Positions 8,302-19,233 of a stretch of 50,905 bases of DNA are shown here, piece by piece. The stretch spans positions 1 to 50,905 of the forward strand of contig JANJTU010000132.1 in the NCBI GenBank assembly GCA_024710965.1. Direction: 5' to 3'. Position 1 is the stretch's first letter. The number at the start of each line of letters is the position of its first letter. This DNA is from Thauera sp. (GTDB taxonomy: Bacteria > Pseudomonadota > Gammaproteobacteria > Burkholderiales > Rhodocyclaceae). The position numbers and the translations under genes are program-made. The notes under the pieces are model-generated. The model was not told where the DNA came from, did not search any database, and was given only the letters and a program-made list of their open reading frames with translations.

Positions 8302-10218
8302 ATGCCGAATATCACGCTCCCTGATGGTTCTGTGCGCAGTTTCGATCATCCGGTGACGGTCGGAGAGGTTGCGGCATCGATCGGTGCCGGTCTTGCCAAG
8401 GCGGCGCTCGCCGGTCGCGTCGGGGGCAGGCTCGTCGATCTGTCGCATCGGCTCGAGTCCGACGCCGAACTGGCGATCGTGACCGACAAGGTGCCTGAGG
8501 GGCTGGATGTCATCCGCCACTCGACGGCGCACCTGCTGGCGCATGCGGTGAAAGAGCTGTTTCCCGAGGCGCAGGTCACGATCGGGCCGGTGATCGACAA
8601 CGGCTTTTACTACGATTTTTCCTACAAGCGCCCGTTCACGCCGGAGGATCTGGCGGCAATCGAGCAGCGCATGGGTGAGATCGCGAAGCGGGAGGTCGCC
8701 GTACAGCGCGAGGTGTGGCCGCGCGACAAGGCGGTGGCCTTCTTCAAGAGCATTGGCGAGCATTACAAGGCGGAGATCATTGCGTCGATTCCGGCGGGCG
8801 AGGATGTTTCGCTCTACCGGCAAGGCGACTTCATCGACCTCTGTCGCGGTCCGCACGTGCCCTCGACTGGAAAGTTGAAGGTGTTCAAGCTCACCAAGCT
8901 TGCCGGCGCCTACTGGCGGGGTGATTCAAAGAACGAGATGCTGCAGCGGGTGTACGGCACCGCCTGGGCGAAGAAGGATGAACTCGAGGGCTATCTGCAC
9001 ATGCTGGAAGAGGCGGAAAAGCGCGATCATCGCAAGCTCGGCCGCCTGCTCGATCTCTTTCACATCCAGGAAGAGGCGCCGGGCATGGTGTTCTGGCACG
9101 CCAAGGGCTGGACTCTGTGGCAGCAGGTCGAGCAGTACCTGCGCCGCACGATCGGCGAGCGCGGCTACCAGGAGGTGAAGACGCCGCAGATCGTCGATCG
9201 CTCGCTGTGGGAGAAGTCAGGGCACTGGGGCATGTATTCCGACCTCATGTTCACGACGCAGTCCGAGAAGCGCGACTACGCGGTGAAGCCGATGAACTGC
9301 CCGTGCCACATCCAGATCTTCAACCAGGGGCTGAAGAGCTATCGCGACCTGCCGCTGCGCATGGCGGAGTTCGGCTCCTGCCACCGCAACGAGCCCTCCG
9401 GGTCGCTGCACGGCATCATGCGGGTACGCAACTTCGTGCAGGACGATGCGCACATCTTCTGCGCCGAGGATCAGGTGCAGGGCGAGTCGGCCGAGTTCAT
9501 CCGGCTGCTGCAGCAGGTCTACGCGGATTTCGGTTTCACCGACGTGCAGGTCAAGCTCTCCACCCGTCCCGACAAGCGCGTCGGTACCGACGCGCAGTGG
9601 GACGCCGCCGAGGCTGCACTTGCGGCGGCGCTGGACGCGCAGGGACTGGTCTACGATCTGCAGCCGGGCGAGGGGGCTTTCTATGGGCCGAAGATCGAAT
9701 TCTCGCTGAAGGATTGTCTGAGTCGGGTGTGGCAGTGCGGCACCTTGCAGCTGGACTTCAACCTCCCGGTTCGGCTCGGGGCGGAGTACGTCGCCGAGGA
9801 CAACAGCAAGAAGTACCCGGTGATGCTGCATCGCGCGATTCTCGGTTCGCTCGAGCGCTTCATCGGCATCCTCATCGAGCATCACGCCGGCGCGATGCCG
9901 CTGTGGCTGGCGCCGGTGCAGGCGGTGGTGATGAATATCTCCGAGGGGCAGGCGGCATACGCTGCCGAGGTGGCGGCGGCGCTGAAGAGGGCCGGCTTCC
10001 GCGTCGAGGCCGATTTGCGCAACGAGAAGATTAACTATAAAATTCGAGAACATAGCGTGCAGAAGCTGCCATACCAGCTTGTTATCGGCGAGAAGGAAAA
10101 AGCCGCAGGGGTGGTGGCGGTGCGCGCCCGGGGTGGCCAGGATCTTGGCCAAATGTCCCTCGATTCGCTGATCGAACGCTGGCGTCGCGAAGTAGAAGCG
10201 AAGGCCGGCCCGGTCTGA
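8302..10218 (+). CDS. thrS: threonine--tRNA ligase
   Basis: Class II aminoacyl-tRNA synthetase charging tRNA-Thr. The 638-residue product starts [10 protein letters not shown] (N-terminal TGS domain, about 1-60). The second-additional (editing) domain with [16 protein letters not shown] follows, then the catalytic core with the zinc-ligand segment MNCPCH, motif 2 ([15 protein letters not shown]) and motif 3 ([16 protein letters not shown]), and a C-terminal anticodon-binding domain. The ATG at 8302 fits the family start. infC begins 26 bp downstream: first gene of a conserved translation operon. Confidence 0.97.
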   Translation: MPNITLPDGSVRSFDHPVTVGEVAASIGAGLAKAALAGRVGGRLVDLSHRLESDAELAIVTDKVPEGLDVIRHSTAHLLAHAVKELFPEAQVTIGPVIDNGFYYDFSYKRPFTPEDLAAIEQRMGEIAKREVAVQREVWPRDKAVAFFKSIGEHYKAEIIASIPAGEDVSLYRQGDFIDLCRGPHVPSTGKLKVFKLTKLAGAYWRGDSKNEMLQRVYGTAWAKKDELEGYLHMLEEAEKRDHRKLGRLLDLFHIQEEAPGMVFWHAKGWTLWQQVEQYLRRTIGERGYQEVKTPQIVDRSLWEKSGHWGMYSDLMFTTQSEKRDYAVKPMNCPCHIQIFNQGLKSYRDLPLRMAEFGSCHRNEPSGSLHGIMRVRNFVQDDAHIFCAEDQVQGESAEFIRLLQQVYADFGFTDVQVKLSTRPDKRVGTDAQWDAAEAALAAALDAQGLVYDLQPGEGAFYGPKIEFSLKDCLSRVWQCGTLQLDFNLPVRLGAEYVAEDNSKKYPVMLHRAILGSLERFIGILIEHHAGAMPLWLAPVQAVVMNISEGQAAYAAEVAAALKRAGFRVEADLRNEKINYKIREHSVQKLPYQLVIGEKEKAAGVVAVRARGGQDLGQMSLDSLIERWRREVEAKAGPV

Positions 10219-10244
10219 TTTTGGTTTTCGTGGAGAGTTGAACC

Positions 10245-10769
10245 ATCGCTCAAGAAAAAAAGCAGCGCGTAAACGGGGAGATCAACGCGCCTGAACTGCG
10301 GCTCGTCGGTGAAGAAGGCGAACAGCTCGGAATCGTCTCCCTGAACGCCGCCCTGAACATGGCCGAAGAGGCCGGGCTGGACCTTGTCGAGATTGCACCG
10401 ATGGCCAAGCCGCCGGTCTGCAAGCTGATGGACTACGGCAAGTTCAAGTATCAGGAACAGAAGAAGGCCCACGAAGCCCGACTCAAGCAGAAGCAGGTGC
10501 AGGTGAAGGAGGTCAAGCTCCGCCCCGGCACCGACGAAAACGATTACCAGATCAAGCTGCGCAACCTGAAGCGCTTCCTGGAAGACGGCGACAAGTGCAA
10601 GGTCACCTTGCGTTTCCGCGGTCGGGAGATGGCCCACCAGGAGTTCGGTCTGCGCCAACTCGAGCGAGTCAAGGCCGATCTCGAAGAACTCGGTCAGGTC
10701 GAGCAGATGCCCAAGATGGAAGGGCGTCAGATGATCATGGTGGTGGCGCCGATCAAGAAAAATCGCTGA
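10245..10769 (+). CDS. infC: translation initiation factor IF-3 (AUC start codon)
   Basis: IF-3 prevents 30S-50S joining and checks start-codon choice. No ATG or GTG gives a full-length protein. The family-typical N-terminus ([19 protein letters not shown]) begins with ATC at 10245, 7 bp after GGAGAG (10232-10237). E. coli infC uses AUU, and the rare start lets IF-3 repress its own synthesis; the same control is inferred here. Starting at the first internal ATG (10359) would remove 38 conserved residues. The 174-aa product has the N-domain, the basic linker [18 protein letters not shown] and the C-domain ending APIKKNR. Confidence 0.93.
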   Translation: MAQEKKQRVNGEINAPELRLVGEEGEQLGIVSLNAALNMAEEAGLDLVEIAPMAKPPVCKLMDYGKFKYQEQKKAHEARLKQKQVQVKEVKLRPGTDENDYQIKLRNLKRFLEDGDKCKVTLRFRGREMAHQEFGLRQLERVKADLEELGQVEQMPKMEGRQMIMVVAPIKKNR

Positions 10770-10782
10770 TCGGTCATCGAAT

Positions 10783-10800
10783 TTGCCCCCTTGGGGGCAA
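10783..10800 (+). other. hairpin in infC-rpmI spacer
   Basis: TTGCCCC and GGGGCAA arms with a 4-nt CTTG loop lie 14 bp after the infC stop. No T-run follows, so it is not an obvious terminator. It could be a processing or mRNA-stability element in the 141-bp leader before rpmI, where ribosomal protein L20 autoregulation acts in other bacteria; no L20 site was proven here. Confidence 0.45.
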
Positions 10801-10910
10801 TTCCGTCGGGGCGGATGATCGGCCCGGCGGCAAACAAGTGGTGTCAGGTTCAAAATGCGCCGGTTGTGCTGGCGCTACCTGGCGGCATCCAATAACACGG
10901 AGTCTCAGCA

Positions 10911-11108
10911 ATGCCCAAGATGAAGACCAAGAGCGGGGCCGCGAAGCGGTTCAAGGTCCGCTCCAGCGGCGGGATCAAGCGGTCCCAGGCGTTCAAGCGC
11001 CACATCCTTACCAAGAAGACGACCAAGGTGAAGCGTCAGCTGCGCGGCATGACCGAAGTGCATGCCGCCGACGAAAAGCTGATCCGCGCCATGCTTCCGT
11101 ACGCTTGA
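10911..11108 (+). CDS. rpmI: 50S ribosomal protein L35
   Basis: A 65-residue, strongly basic ribosomal protein. The start [17 protein letters not shown] and the [16 protein letters not shown] core are diagnostic of L35. An ACGGAG site precedes the ATG by about 9 bp. It is the standard partner of rplT, which follows 12 bp downstream. Confidence 0.97.
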   Translation: MPKMKTKSGAAKRFKVRSSGGIKRSQAFKRHILTKKTTKVKRQLRGMTEVHAADEKLIRAMLPYA

Positions 11109-11120
11109 TAGGAGACCGCA

Positions 11121-11480
11121 ATGCCTCGCGTTAAACGTGGTGTAACCGCCCGCGCCCGTCACAAGAAAGTCCTCGTCCAGGCCAAGGGTTATCGCGGCCG
11201 TCGCAAGAATGTCTATCGCATCGCCAAGCAGGCGGTGATGAAGGCTGGCCAGTATGCCTACCGCGACCGCCGTCAGCGCAAGCGCCAGTTCCGCACGCTG
11301 TGGATCGCGCGTATCAACGCCGCCGCACGTGAGCTGGGCCTGACCTACAGCACCTTCATGAACGGCCTGAAGAAGGCGGCGATCGAAGTCGATCGCAAGG
11401 TGCTCGCCGACCTGGCGGTGTTCGACAAGCCGGCTTTTGCCGCGATTGCCGAGCAAGCCCGGGCCAAACTCGCTGCGTAA
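11121..11480 (+). CDS. rplT: 50S ribosomal protein L20
   Basis: A 119-residue ribosome-assembly protein. The start [18 protein letters not shown] and the [21 protein letters not shown] helix that binds 23S rRNA are clear, and the globular C-terminal domain is complete. In E. coli L20 represses rpmI-rplT by binding the leader. An AGGAGA site precedes the ATG. A strong terminator lies just downstream, before pheS. Confidence 0.97.
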   Translation: MPRVKRGVTARARHKKVLVQAKGYRGRRKNVYRIAKQAVMKAGQYAYRDRRQRKRQFRTLWIARINAAARELGLTYSTFMNGLKKAAIEVDRKVLADLAVFDKPAFAAIAEQARAKLAA

Positions 11481-11494
11481 TCGATCGCAGCCCG

Positions 11495-11524
11495 AAAAAA
11501 GGAGGCCTGGCCTCCTTTTTTTTT
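11495..11524 (+). terminator. strong intrinsic terminator or attenuator between rplT and pheS
   Basis: Six A residues and GGAGG (11495-11505), the loop CCTGG, then CCTCC and nine T residues form a near-ideal terminator 15 bp after rplT. Because pheST lie only 53 bp beyond, in an operon normally continuous in proteobacteria, it may act as an attenuator. No Phe-rich leader peptide was seen. Confidence 0.88.
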
Positions 11525-11528
11525 CTGA

Positions 11529-12608
<1,080 letters not shown>

Positions 12609-12657
12609 GCGGGTTCACGCGTACCGACCCACGTGGCTCCATCCAGGTAATCGAATC

Positions 12658-15048
12658 ATGCAATTCTCCGAACAGTGGCTGCGGACCTTTGTCGATCCGC
12701 AACTCGACAGCGCCGACCTCGGCCACCTGCTGACCATGGCCGGTCTCGAAGTGGAGGAGGCCGAACCGGCCGCGCCTGCGTTCTCCGGCGTGGTGGTGGC
12801 GCAGATCGTCGAGGCCGAACGACACCCCAACGCCGACAAACTCAAGCTGTGCAAGGTCGATGTCGGCACCGGCGAACCGCTCCAGATCGTGTGCGGCGCG
12901 CCCAACGCGGCCGCCGGCATGAAGGTGCCGTGCGCCAAGGTCGGGGCGGTGCTGCCGGGCGATTTCGCAATCAAGCCCGCCAAGCTGCGGGGCGTCGAGT
13001 CCTTCGGCATGCTGTGTTCGGCGCGTGAGCTCGGTCTGTCCGAGGATCACGGCGGCCTCCATGCGTTGCCGGCCGATGCCCCCGTCGGCACCGACATCCG
13101 CAGCTATCTCGGCCTCGACGACACGCTGTTCACGATCAAGCTCACGCCCAATCGCGCCGACTGCCTGAGCTTGCTCGGCGTGGCCCGCGAGGTCGCGGCG
13201 ATCACCGGCGCTGCGCTCAGGCTCGACGCGATCGAGCCCGTGGCGCCGGCCTTCGACGACCGGCGGGCGATCATGCTCGATGCGCCGGCCGCCTGCCCGC
13301 GTTATTGCGGTCGCGTGCTGCGCGGGGTCGATGCCAAGGCGCCGACACCCGGATGGATGGTGCGTCGGCTCGCGCGCAGCGGCATCCGCTCGATCAGCGC
13401 GCTGGTGGATATCACCAACTACGTCATGCTCGAGCTCGGCCAGCCGCTCCACGCTTTTGACAACGCCAAGCTGCACGGCGCCATCCACGTGCGCTTCCCG
13501 CGTGAAGGCGAGCAGGTGCTGCTGCTCAACGAGCAGACGATCACGCCGGCCGCCGACACCCTGCTCATCGCCGACGAGGCGCGTGCACTTGCGCTGGCCG
13601 GCATCATGGGCGGCGAGGACAGTGGCGTGACGCTCGAGACCACCGAAGTCTTCCTCGAGAGTGCCTTCTTCGCGCCCGACGCCATCGCCGGTCGCGCCCG
13701 CAGCTACGGCTTCGGCTCCGATGCCTCGCACCGCTTCGAGCGCGGCGTCGATTTCGAGCTCGCGAAGGCAGCGATCGAGCGCGCCACCCGGCTCGTGCTC
13801 GACATCTGCGGCGGCGAGGCCGGCCCGGTGGAAGAGGCGGTCGCCGTCGATGCGCTGCCGCAACGCCGGGCGGTGCAGTTGCGCCCGGCGCGGGCGCGCC
13901 GCGTGCTCGGCATCTCGATCGACGACGAGGCGATCCGCGTGTTGCTGGAGCGGGTCCATCTGCAGGTCGGGCGCGAGGGTGAGAACTTCCTCGTCACGCC
14001 GCCTTCGTGGCGCTTCGACATCGAGATCGAGGAAGACCTGATCGAGGAACTCGCCCGTCTGCACGGCTACGACAATATCCCGGCCGTCGCCCCGCAGGGC
14101 AGCCTCATGATGCTGCCGAGCAGCGAACATGGGCGGCCGGTGTGGGCGGTGCGCCACCTGCTGGCCGGGCGCGGCTACCAGGAGGTGGTCAACTTCGCCT
14201 TCGTCGAGGAGGCCTGGGAGCGCGACTTCTGCGCCAACGAAGACCCGATTCGCCTCGCCAACCCGATCGCAAGCCAGCTCAGCGTGATGCGCTCGAGCCT
14301 GATTCCCGGTCTGGCGGCCAATCTCGCCACCAACCGCAAGCGTCAGATCGACCGTGTGCGCGTGTTCGAAGTGGCGCGCGTGTTCGAGCGCAAGGCCGAC
14401 GGCGAGCCGGTGGCCGGTTTCCACCAGACGATGAACGTCGCCGCGCTCGCTGCCGGGCCGGCACTGCCGGAGCAGTGGGGCGAACGCAGCCGCGCGGTCG
14501 ATTTCTACGACGTCAAGGGTGATCTTGAAGCGCTGTTCGCGCCGCGCCAGCTGAGCTTCGAGCGGCTCTCGCATCCGGCCCTGCATCCCGGTCGTGCCGC
14601 GGCGGTGCGGCTCGATGGGCGCAACATCGGCATTCTGGGCGAGCTCCACCCGGTGTGGGTGCAGCGCTATGACCTGGGCACGGCGCCGGTGGTGTTCGAG
14701 GTCGAACTCGACGCCGCGCTCGGTGCGCGCCTGCCTGCCTATGCCGAGATTTCCCGCATGCCGGCGGTGACGCGCGACCTGGCGCTCGTGCTCGGGGTCG
14801 AGGTCACTGCCGATCGCGTCATCGAGCTCCTGCGCGAGGTGGCGCCGGCGGTCGTGCGCGAGATCTCGCTGTTCGACGTCTACCATGGCAAGGGCATCGA
14901 TCCGGACAAGAAGAGCCTTGCCTTCAGGATATTGATGCAAGATACTCAGCGCACTCTCGAGGACGCCGAAGTCGATGCCGCGGTCGCGGTTCTGGTCCGA
15001 CAGGCCGAGTCCGTGCTAGGCGCCCGCCTGCGTGGCGCGGGAGACTGA
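12658..15048 (+). CDS. pheT: phenylalanine--tRNA ligase subunit beta
   Basis: The 796-residue non-catalytic/editing subunit of PheRS. Domains in order: EMAP-II/OB tRNA-binding fold (about 39-150, including [18 protein letters not shown]), B3/B4 editing domain (about 210-380), B5 domain (about 400-475), a degenerate synthetase core, and the C-terminal ferredoxin-fold anticodon-binding domain (about 700-796, [14 protein letters not shown]). Length matches the E. coli enzyme (795 aa). The stop is 1 bp from the ihfA start. Confidence 0.97.
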   Translation: MQFSEQWLRTFVDPQLDSADLGHLLTMAGLEVEEAEPAAPAFSGVVVAQIVEAERHPNADKLKLCKVDVGTGEPLQIVCGAPNAAAGMKVPCAKVGAVLPGDFAIKPAKLRGVESFGMLCSARELGLSEDHGGLHALPADAPVGTDIRSYLGLDDTLFTIKLTPNRADCLSLLGVAREVAAITGAALRLDAIEPVAPAFDDRRAIMLDAPAACPRYCGRVLRGVDAKAPTPGWMVRRLARSGIRSISALVDITNYVMLELGQPLHAFDNAKLHGAIHVRFPREGEQVLLLNEQTITPAADTLLIADEARALALAGIMGGEDSGVTLETTEVFLESAFFAPDAIAGRARSYGFGSDASHRFERGVDFELAKAAIERATRLVLDICGGEAGPVEEAVAVDALPQRRAVQLRPARARRVLGISIDDEAIRVLLERVHLQVGREGENFLVTPPSWRFDIEIEEDLIEELARLHGYDNIPAVAPQGSLMMLPSSEHGRPVWAVRHLLAGRGYQEVVNFAFVEEAWERDFCANEDPIRLANPIASQLSVMRSSLIPGLAANLATNRKRQIDRVRVFEVARVFERKADGEPVAGFHQTMNVAALAAGPALPEQWGERSRAVDFYDVKGDLEALFAPRQLSFERLSHPALHPGRAAAVRLDGRNIGILGELHPVWVQRYDLGTAPVVFEVELDAALGARLPAYAEISRMPAVTRDLALVLGVEVTADRVIELLREVAPAVVREISLFDVYHGKGIDPDKKSLAFRILMQDTQRTLEDAEVDAAVAVLVRQAESVLGARLRGAGD

Positions 15049-15049
15049 C

Positions 15050-15355
15050 GTGACCCTGACCAAAGCGGAACTCGCCGACCTGCTGTTCGAGCAGGTCGGG
15101 CTCAACAAGCGTGAAGCCAAGGACATGGTCGAGGGGTTCTTCGAAGAGATCCGGACCGCCCTCGAGCGCGGCGACAGCGTCAAGCTGTCCGGCTTCGGGA
15201 ACTTCCAGCTGCGCGACAAGCCCCAGCGTCCGGGGCGCAACCCGAAGACCGGCGAGGAGATCCCGATCACTGCGCGGCGAGTGGTCACCTTCCATGCCAG
15301 CCAGAAACTGAAGGCCGCGGTGGAGCAACTCAGCGATGCAAGCAAGCAACCCTGA
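15050..15355 (+). CDS. ihfA: integration host factor subunit alpha
   Basis: Partner of IhfB in the DNA-bending IHF heterodimer. The GTG at 15050 gives the family-typical [20 protein letters not shown]. It is preferred over an in-frame GTG at 15032, inside pheT, because GGGAG (15039-15043) is 6 bp upstream. The beta-arm [12 protein letters not shown] contains the intercalating Pro. At 101 residues the length is normal. The position after pheT is conserved in proteobacteria and makes IHF supply follow the translation operon. Confidence 0.95.
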   Translation: MTLTKAELADLLFEQVGLNKREAKDMVEGFFEEIRTALERGDSVKLSGFGNFQLRDKPQRPGRNPKTGEEIPITARRVVTFHASQKLKAAVEQLSDASKQP

Positions 15356-15716
15356 CACCGGCACCGAACCCCTGCCGCCGATCCCGGCGAAGCGTTATTT
15401 CACGATCGGCGAGGTCAGCGAGCTGTGCGGCGTAAAGCCCCACGTGCTGCGCTACTGGGAACAGGAGTTCACCCAGCTGAAGCCGGTGAAGCGGCGCGGC
15501 AACCGGCGCTACTACCAGCACCACGAAGTCCTGCTGATCCGCCGTATTCGGGAGCTGCTGTACCAGGAGGGTTTCACCATTTCCGGTGCACGCAACCGCC
15601 TGGGCGAGAGCGCAATCCACGAGCAGGAGAGCGAGGCGGAAGTCGTGCGCTGCAGGTCGCTGCTGCGGGAACTCCGCGCCGACGTCGAGGAACTGCTCGC
15701 GGAACTGCGGCGCTGA
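15336..15716 (+). CDS. MerR-family transcriptional regulator
   Basis: A 126-residue regulator with an N-terminal winged-helix MerR domain: [20 protein letters not shown] then [21 protein letters not shown] second helical segment ([20 protein letters not shown]) and a C-terminal dimerisation helix follow. No cysteine pattern for metal sensing is present in the short tail, so an inducer cannot be named. It overlaps the last 20 bp of ihfA; a MerR gene directly after ihfA is common in beta- and gammaproteobacteria. Confidence 0.9.
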   Translation: MQASNPDTGTEPLPPIPAKRYFTIGEVSELCGVKPHVLRYWEQEFTQLKPVKRRGNRRYYQHHEVLLIRRIRELLYQEGFTISGARNRLGESAIHEQESEAEVVRCRSLLRELRADVEELLAELRR

Positions 15717-15734
15717 CTTTTCACATCGGAAAGC

Positions 15735-15762
15735 TGGAAAATCTCTAAACCGCTGCTATAAT
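15735..15762 (+). promoter_or_regulatory. sigma-70 promoter of tRNA-Pro
   Basis: A perfect TATAAT (15757-15762) ends 12 bp before the tRNA. TGGAAA (15735-15740), at 16-bp spacing, is a weak -35. Confidence 0.75.
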
Positions 15763-15773
15763 GGCGGCTTGTG

Positions 15774-15851
<78 letters not shown>

Positions 15852-15858
15852 ATCAAAC

Positions 15859-15881
15859 AAACCGGCTTCGGCCGGTTTTTT
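15859..15881 (+). terminator. intrinsic terminator after tRNA-Pro
   Basis: An 8-bp stem AAACCGGC/GCCGGTTT with a TTCG tetraloop (15859-15878) runs into further T residues, 8 bp after the tRNA CCA end. Confidence 0.88.
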
Positions 15882-15969
15882 GTTTTCTGTGCGCGCCGGG
15901 CGAGGTGAGGGCCTGTGCTAAGATTTTGCGTCCTTCGGTCGCCCTCGCGTCACATCGCACGGATATCAA

Positions 15970-16713
15970 ATGCGTATTCTGGTCAGTAACGACGACGGTT
16001 ATTTCGCCCCCGGAATCGCGGCGCTTGCCGAAGCGCTGGGCACGCTGGGCGAGGTCACGGTGGTGGCTCCGGAGCGTGATCGCAGCGGCGCGAGCAATTC
16101 GCTGACCCTCGACCGCCCGCTCTCGCTCAAGCGCACGGCCAACGGCTTCTACCATGTGAACGGCACGCCGACCGACTGTGTCCATCTCGCCGTCACCGGC
16201 ATGCTCGATCACCTGCCCGACATGGTCGTCTCCGGCGTCAATCATGGCGCCAACATGGGGGACGATACGGTCTATTCCGGCACGGTGGCTGCGGCGACGG
16301 AAGGTTTTCTGCTCGGCGTGCCGTCGATCGCGGTGTCGCTGGTGAGCAAGTCGGCGTCGGACTTCTCGGCCGCCGCCCGCGTCGCGCGCGATCTGGCCGA
16401 ACGCTTCCTGCGCGCGCCGTTCCCGCACCCCGTGCTGCTCAACGTCAATGTGCCCGATGTCGCCTACGAACGCCTGCAGGGCGTGCGCGTGACCCGCCTG
16501 GGCAAGCGTCACAAGGCGGAACCCGTGGTGCGCAGCGTCACGCCGCGCAACGAAACCGTGTACTGGGTCGGCGCCGCCGGCGGCGCGGCCGATGCGGGCG
16601 AGGGCACCGATTTCCATGCCGTGGCGAACGGCTATGTGTCGGTCACGCCGCTGCAGATCGATCTGACCCACACCGGCCAGATCTTGCCGGTGTCGGAGTG
16701 GCTGCAGCGGTGA
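15970..16713 (+). CDS. surE: 5'/3'-nucleotidase SurE
   Basis: Metal-dependent phosphatase acting on nucleoside monophosphates, linked to stationary-phase survival. The 247-residue product starts [16 protein letters not shown], in which the paired Asp residues (8, 9) bind the metal. The [20 protein letters not shown] motif supplies the remaining conserved ligands. First gene of surE-pcm-nlpD-rpoS, whose members overlap or nearly touch. A TAAGAT hexamer at 15919-15924 may be a -10 but has no good -35. Confidence 0.96.
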   Translation: MRILVSNDDGYFAPGIAALAEALGTLGEVTVVAPERDRSGASNSLTLDRPLSLKRTANGFYHVNGTPTDCVHLAVTGMLDHLPDMVVSGVNHGANMGDDTVYSGTVAAATEGFLLGVPSIAVSLVSKSASDFSAAARVARDLAERFLRAPFPHPVLLNVNVPDVAYERLQGVRVTRLGKRHKAEPVVRSVTPRNETVYWVGAAGGAADAGEGTDFHAVANGYVSVTPLQIDLTHTGQILPVSEWLQR

Positions 16714-17363
16714 GTCTGCGCACGGCCGATGCCGGTCAGGCCGTGCGTGCGCGGGCGCGCATGGTCGAGCGCCTGCGCACGCAGGGTATCCGCGACGAAC
16801 GGGTCCTCGCCGCGATGCAGGCCGTTCCGCGGCACCAGTTCGTCGACGAAGGGCTTGCGTTCAGCGCCTACGACGACACGCCCCTGCCGATCGGCTTTCA
16901 GCAGACGATCTCTCAGCCGTTCGTCGTTGCCCGCATGATCGAGCTCGTGCGCGCCGGGCGCGAACTCGGGCGCACGCTCGAGGTCGGCGCAGGTTGCGGT
17001 TACCAGGCTGCGGTATTGTCGCAACTGGCGAGCGAGGTGTACGCGGTCGAGCGTATCCGCCCTCTGCTCGATCGTGCGCGATCGAACCTTCGTCCCTTGC
17101 GTTTGCCGAACGTGAGACTGAAACTTGCCGACGGTAGCCTCGGGCTGCCTGAGGCTGCGCCATTCGACACCATCATCGTCGCCGCGGCGGCGATCGGTTT
17201 GCCGCCTGCGCTGAAGGCGCAGCTTGCTCCGGGCGGACGGTTGATCGTCCCGGTGGGAGCGGCCGAGCAGCGGCTGCTGGTCGTTGAGCGGCAAGGTAAT
17301 ATTTTCCGGGAAAGCTGGTGCGAGGCAGTACGCTTCGTTCCGCTTCTCGCAGGTACGGAATGA
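16710..17363 (+). CDS. pcm: protein-L-isoaspartate O-methyltransferase
   Basis: SAM-dependent repair enzyme that methylates isoaspartyl residues in aged proteins. Conserved segments: [20 protein letters not shown] (substrate region), [13 protein letters not shown] (SAM-binding motif I) and GGRLIVPVG. The GTG at 16710 overlaps the surE TGA by 4 bp and gives 217 residues; an in-frame GTG 12 bp upstream is an alternative. The stop overlaps the nlpD ATG, so surE, pcm and nlpD look translationally coupled. Confidence 0.95.
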   Translation: MSLRTADAGQAVRARARMVERLRTQGIRDERVLAAMQAVPRHQFVDEGLAFSAYDDTPLPIGFQQTISQPFVVARMIELVRAGRELGRTLEVGAGCGYQAAVLSQLASEVYAVERIRPLLDRARSNLRPLRLPNVRLKLADGSLGLPEAAPFDTIIVAAAAIGLPPALKAQLAPGGRLIVPVGAAEQRLLVVERQGNIFRESWCEAVRFVPLLAGTE

Positions 17364-18250
17364 AATACATTATTCGGATGCAGACACGCCTCACCACTTT
17401 CTCCCTGTTGCTGGCGGTCGGGTTTCTCGCCGGCTGCGCTTCCCAACTGTCCGCGCCGATCCGCGATGGCAACGGCGTGCAGCAGCCACCCGGGGCGGCG
17501 GCACCGGGGCAGTCAGCCACGCTGCACACCGTGCGCCAGGGTGACACCTTGCTTGGCATCGCGCGCCAGTACGGGGTGACCTTGCCCGACCTGGTGTCGT
17601 GGAACATGCTCACCGACCCCAACCAGATCCATGTCGGCCAGGCCCTGCGCGTGGCGCCGCCCGGTGCCGAAAGCGGTGCCGTCGCGACCGCGATTCCAGT
17701 CGTGCCCGGTGGGGGCGAGCTGCCCGCGCCGGCGGTCAACGGGGCGTCGGTGCCGCTCAAGCAGGGCCCGATCGGCGGGCGCCAGCCGTATTCCGACGAA
17801 GCCTGGGCAAAGCTCAGCCCGGGCACGACGGTGACGCCGCCCACGCCGGTGGCGCCGCCGGAAGAGGCGGCGAGGCCGGCGGGCGACAGCTTGTGGCAGT
17901 GGCCGTCCGGCGGGCGCGTGATCGCCGGCTACAGCGAGGCGTCGAACAAGGGGCTCGATATCGGCGGCAACGTCGGTGACCCGGTCTATGCGTCGGCGGC
18001 GGGCAAGGTGGTGTATGCCGGCAGCGGCCTGCGCGGCTACGGCAAGCTTGTTGTCATCAAGCACAACCAGGAGTACAACTCGGTCTACGCGCACAACGAC
18101 AAGCTCCTGGTCAAGGAAGACGATCAGGTGACGCAGGGCCAGAAGATTGCCGAACTCGGCAGTTCGGAATCCGATCGGCCCAAGTTGCATTTCGAGATCC
18201 GCAAGCAGGGCAAGGCGGTCGATCCGATGAAGTATCTGCCTGCGCGCTAA
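17360..18250 (+). CDS. nlpD: NlpD lipoprotein, LysM and degenerate LytM domains (amidase activator)
   Basis: Outer-membrane lipoprotein that, in E. coli, activates the amidase AmiC during cell separation. The 296-residue product has a signal peptide with lipobox LAGC, a LysM peptidoglycan-binding domain ([18 protein letters not shown]), a Pro/Ala-rich linker and a C-terminal M23/LytM domain. The M23 metal motifs are degraded: NKGLDIGG replaces HxxxD, and KLHFEIR lacks the first His of HxH. This matches activator rather than enzyme function. The ATG overlaps the pcm stop by 4 bp. In relatives the main rpoS promoter lies inside nlpD; none was pinned down here. Confidence 0.94.
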   Translation: MKYIIRMQTRLTTFSLLLAVGFLAGCASQLSAPIRDGNGVQQPPGAAAPGQSATLHTVRQGDTLLGIARQYGVTLPDLVSWNMLTDPNQIHVGQALRVAPPGAESGAVATAIPVVPGGGELPAPAVNGASVPLKQGPIGGRQPYSDEAWAKLSPGTTVTPPTPVAPPEEAARPAGDSLWQWPSGGRVIAGYSEASNKGLDIGGNVGDPVYASAAGKVVYAGSGLRGYGKLVVIKHNQEYNSVYAHNDKLLVKEDDQVTQGQKIAELGSSESDRPKLHFEIRKQGKAVDPMKYLPAR

Positions 18251-18259
18251 GGGGGAAGC

Positions 18260-19195
18260 ATGGAAGAGCCGGTCAGTCTTGACGAACTAGAGAGTCATGA
18301 ACCGGACCTTCCGCCCGAGGTGGAAGTCTTTGCCAGCCACCCGGTGCCGGTGGCCGAGAATGACTTCTTCAGCGATGTCACGCAGCTCTACCTGAACGAG
18401 ATCGGCGCCAATCCCCTGCTGACGGCCGACGAGGAAGTGCGGCTCGCCCGCCTCGTGCGCGACGGTGATTTCGTTGCCCGGCAGACCATGATCGAGCGCA
18501 ATCTGCGCCTGGTCGTGAACATCGCCAAGCACTACCTCAACCGTGGCATCCCGCTGCTGGACCTGGTCGAGGAAGGCAACCTCGGCCTCATGCACGCGCT
18601 GGAAAAGTTCGACCCTGAACGCGGCTTCCGCTTCTCCACCTATGCGACGTGGTGGATCCGGCAGAACATTGAGCGCGCGATCATGAACCAGTCGCGCACG
18701 ATCCGCCTGCCGGTGCACGTCGTCAAGGAGCTGAACCAGGTGTTGCGCGCCCAGCGCCACCTCGAGGCGGCCTCGAACGGCGAGTCCTCGCTGGATGAGG
18801 TGGCGCAACGGCTGGGCAAGTCGGTCGAGGAAGTGCGGGCAATCCTGCTGTTGAGCGAGCATACGGCCTCGCTCGATGCGCCGCTGGACATCGACCCCAC
18901 GCTCTCGATCGGCGAATCGCTCGCCGACGAGCATGCAGAAACGCCCGACGTGCAGATCCACTCGTCCGAAGTCGAAGGCCTCGTGCGTGAATGGATCCAG
19001 ATGCTCGGCGACAAGCAGCGGTTGGTCATCCGCCACCGCTATGGCATCGACGAATGCGAGCTGCTGACACTCGAGGAGCTCGCACTGCGGCTGGAGCTGA
19101 CGCGCGAACGGGTGCGCCAGATCCAGCTCGAGGCCCTCGGCCAGCTGCGCCGTATCCTCAAGCGCCACGGCATCTCGCGCGACGCCCTGCTGTAA
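18260..19195 (+). CDS. rpoS: RNA polymerase sigma factor RpoS (sigma-38)
   Basis: Stationary-phase and general-stress sigma factor. The 311-residue product has region 1.2 (DVTQLYLNEIGANPLLTADE), region 2 with the core-binding and -10 recognition helix (GFRFSTYATWWIRQNIERAI), region 3 and region 4.2 helix-turn-helix (LTRERVRQIQLEALGQLRRI). Length and order fit RpoS rather than RpoD. GGGGGAAG precedes the ATG. It lies 9 bp after nlpD, ending the surE operon, and is convergent with the DUF2189 gene. Confidence 0.96.
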   Translation: MEEPVSLDELESHEPDLPPEVEVFASHPVPVAENDFFSDVTQLYLNEIGANPLLTADEEVRLARLVRDGDFVARQTMIERNLRLVVNIAKHYLNRGIPLLDLVEEGNLGLMHALEKFDPERGFRFSTYATWWIRQNIERAIMNQSRTIRLPVHVVKELNQVLRAQRHLEAASNGESSLDEVAQRLGKSVEEVRAILLLSEHTASLDAPLDIDPTLSIGESLADEHAETPDVQIHSSEVEGLVREWIQMLGDKQRLVIRHRYGIDECELLTLEELALRLELTRERVRQIQLEALGQLRRILKRHGISRDALL

Positions 19196-19215
19196 GGCCG
19201 CGCCGCCGGCGAGGT

Positions 19216-19231
19216 GGCGCGGATCCGCGCC
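19216..19231. other. 16-bp perfect palindrome between convergent genes
   Basis: GGCGCGGATCCGCGCC reads the same on both strands and sits in the 38-bp gap between the ends of rpoS and the DUF2189 gene. As RNA it would form a 6-bp stem with a GATC loop from either side. No T-run follows, so it is at best a weak bidirectional stop signal. Confidence 0.45.
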
Positions 19232-19233
19232 GG

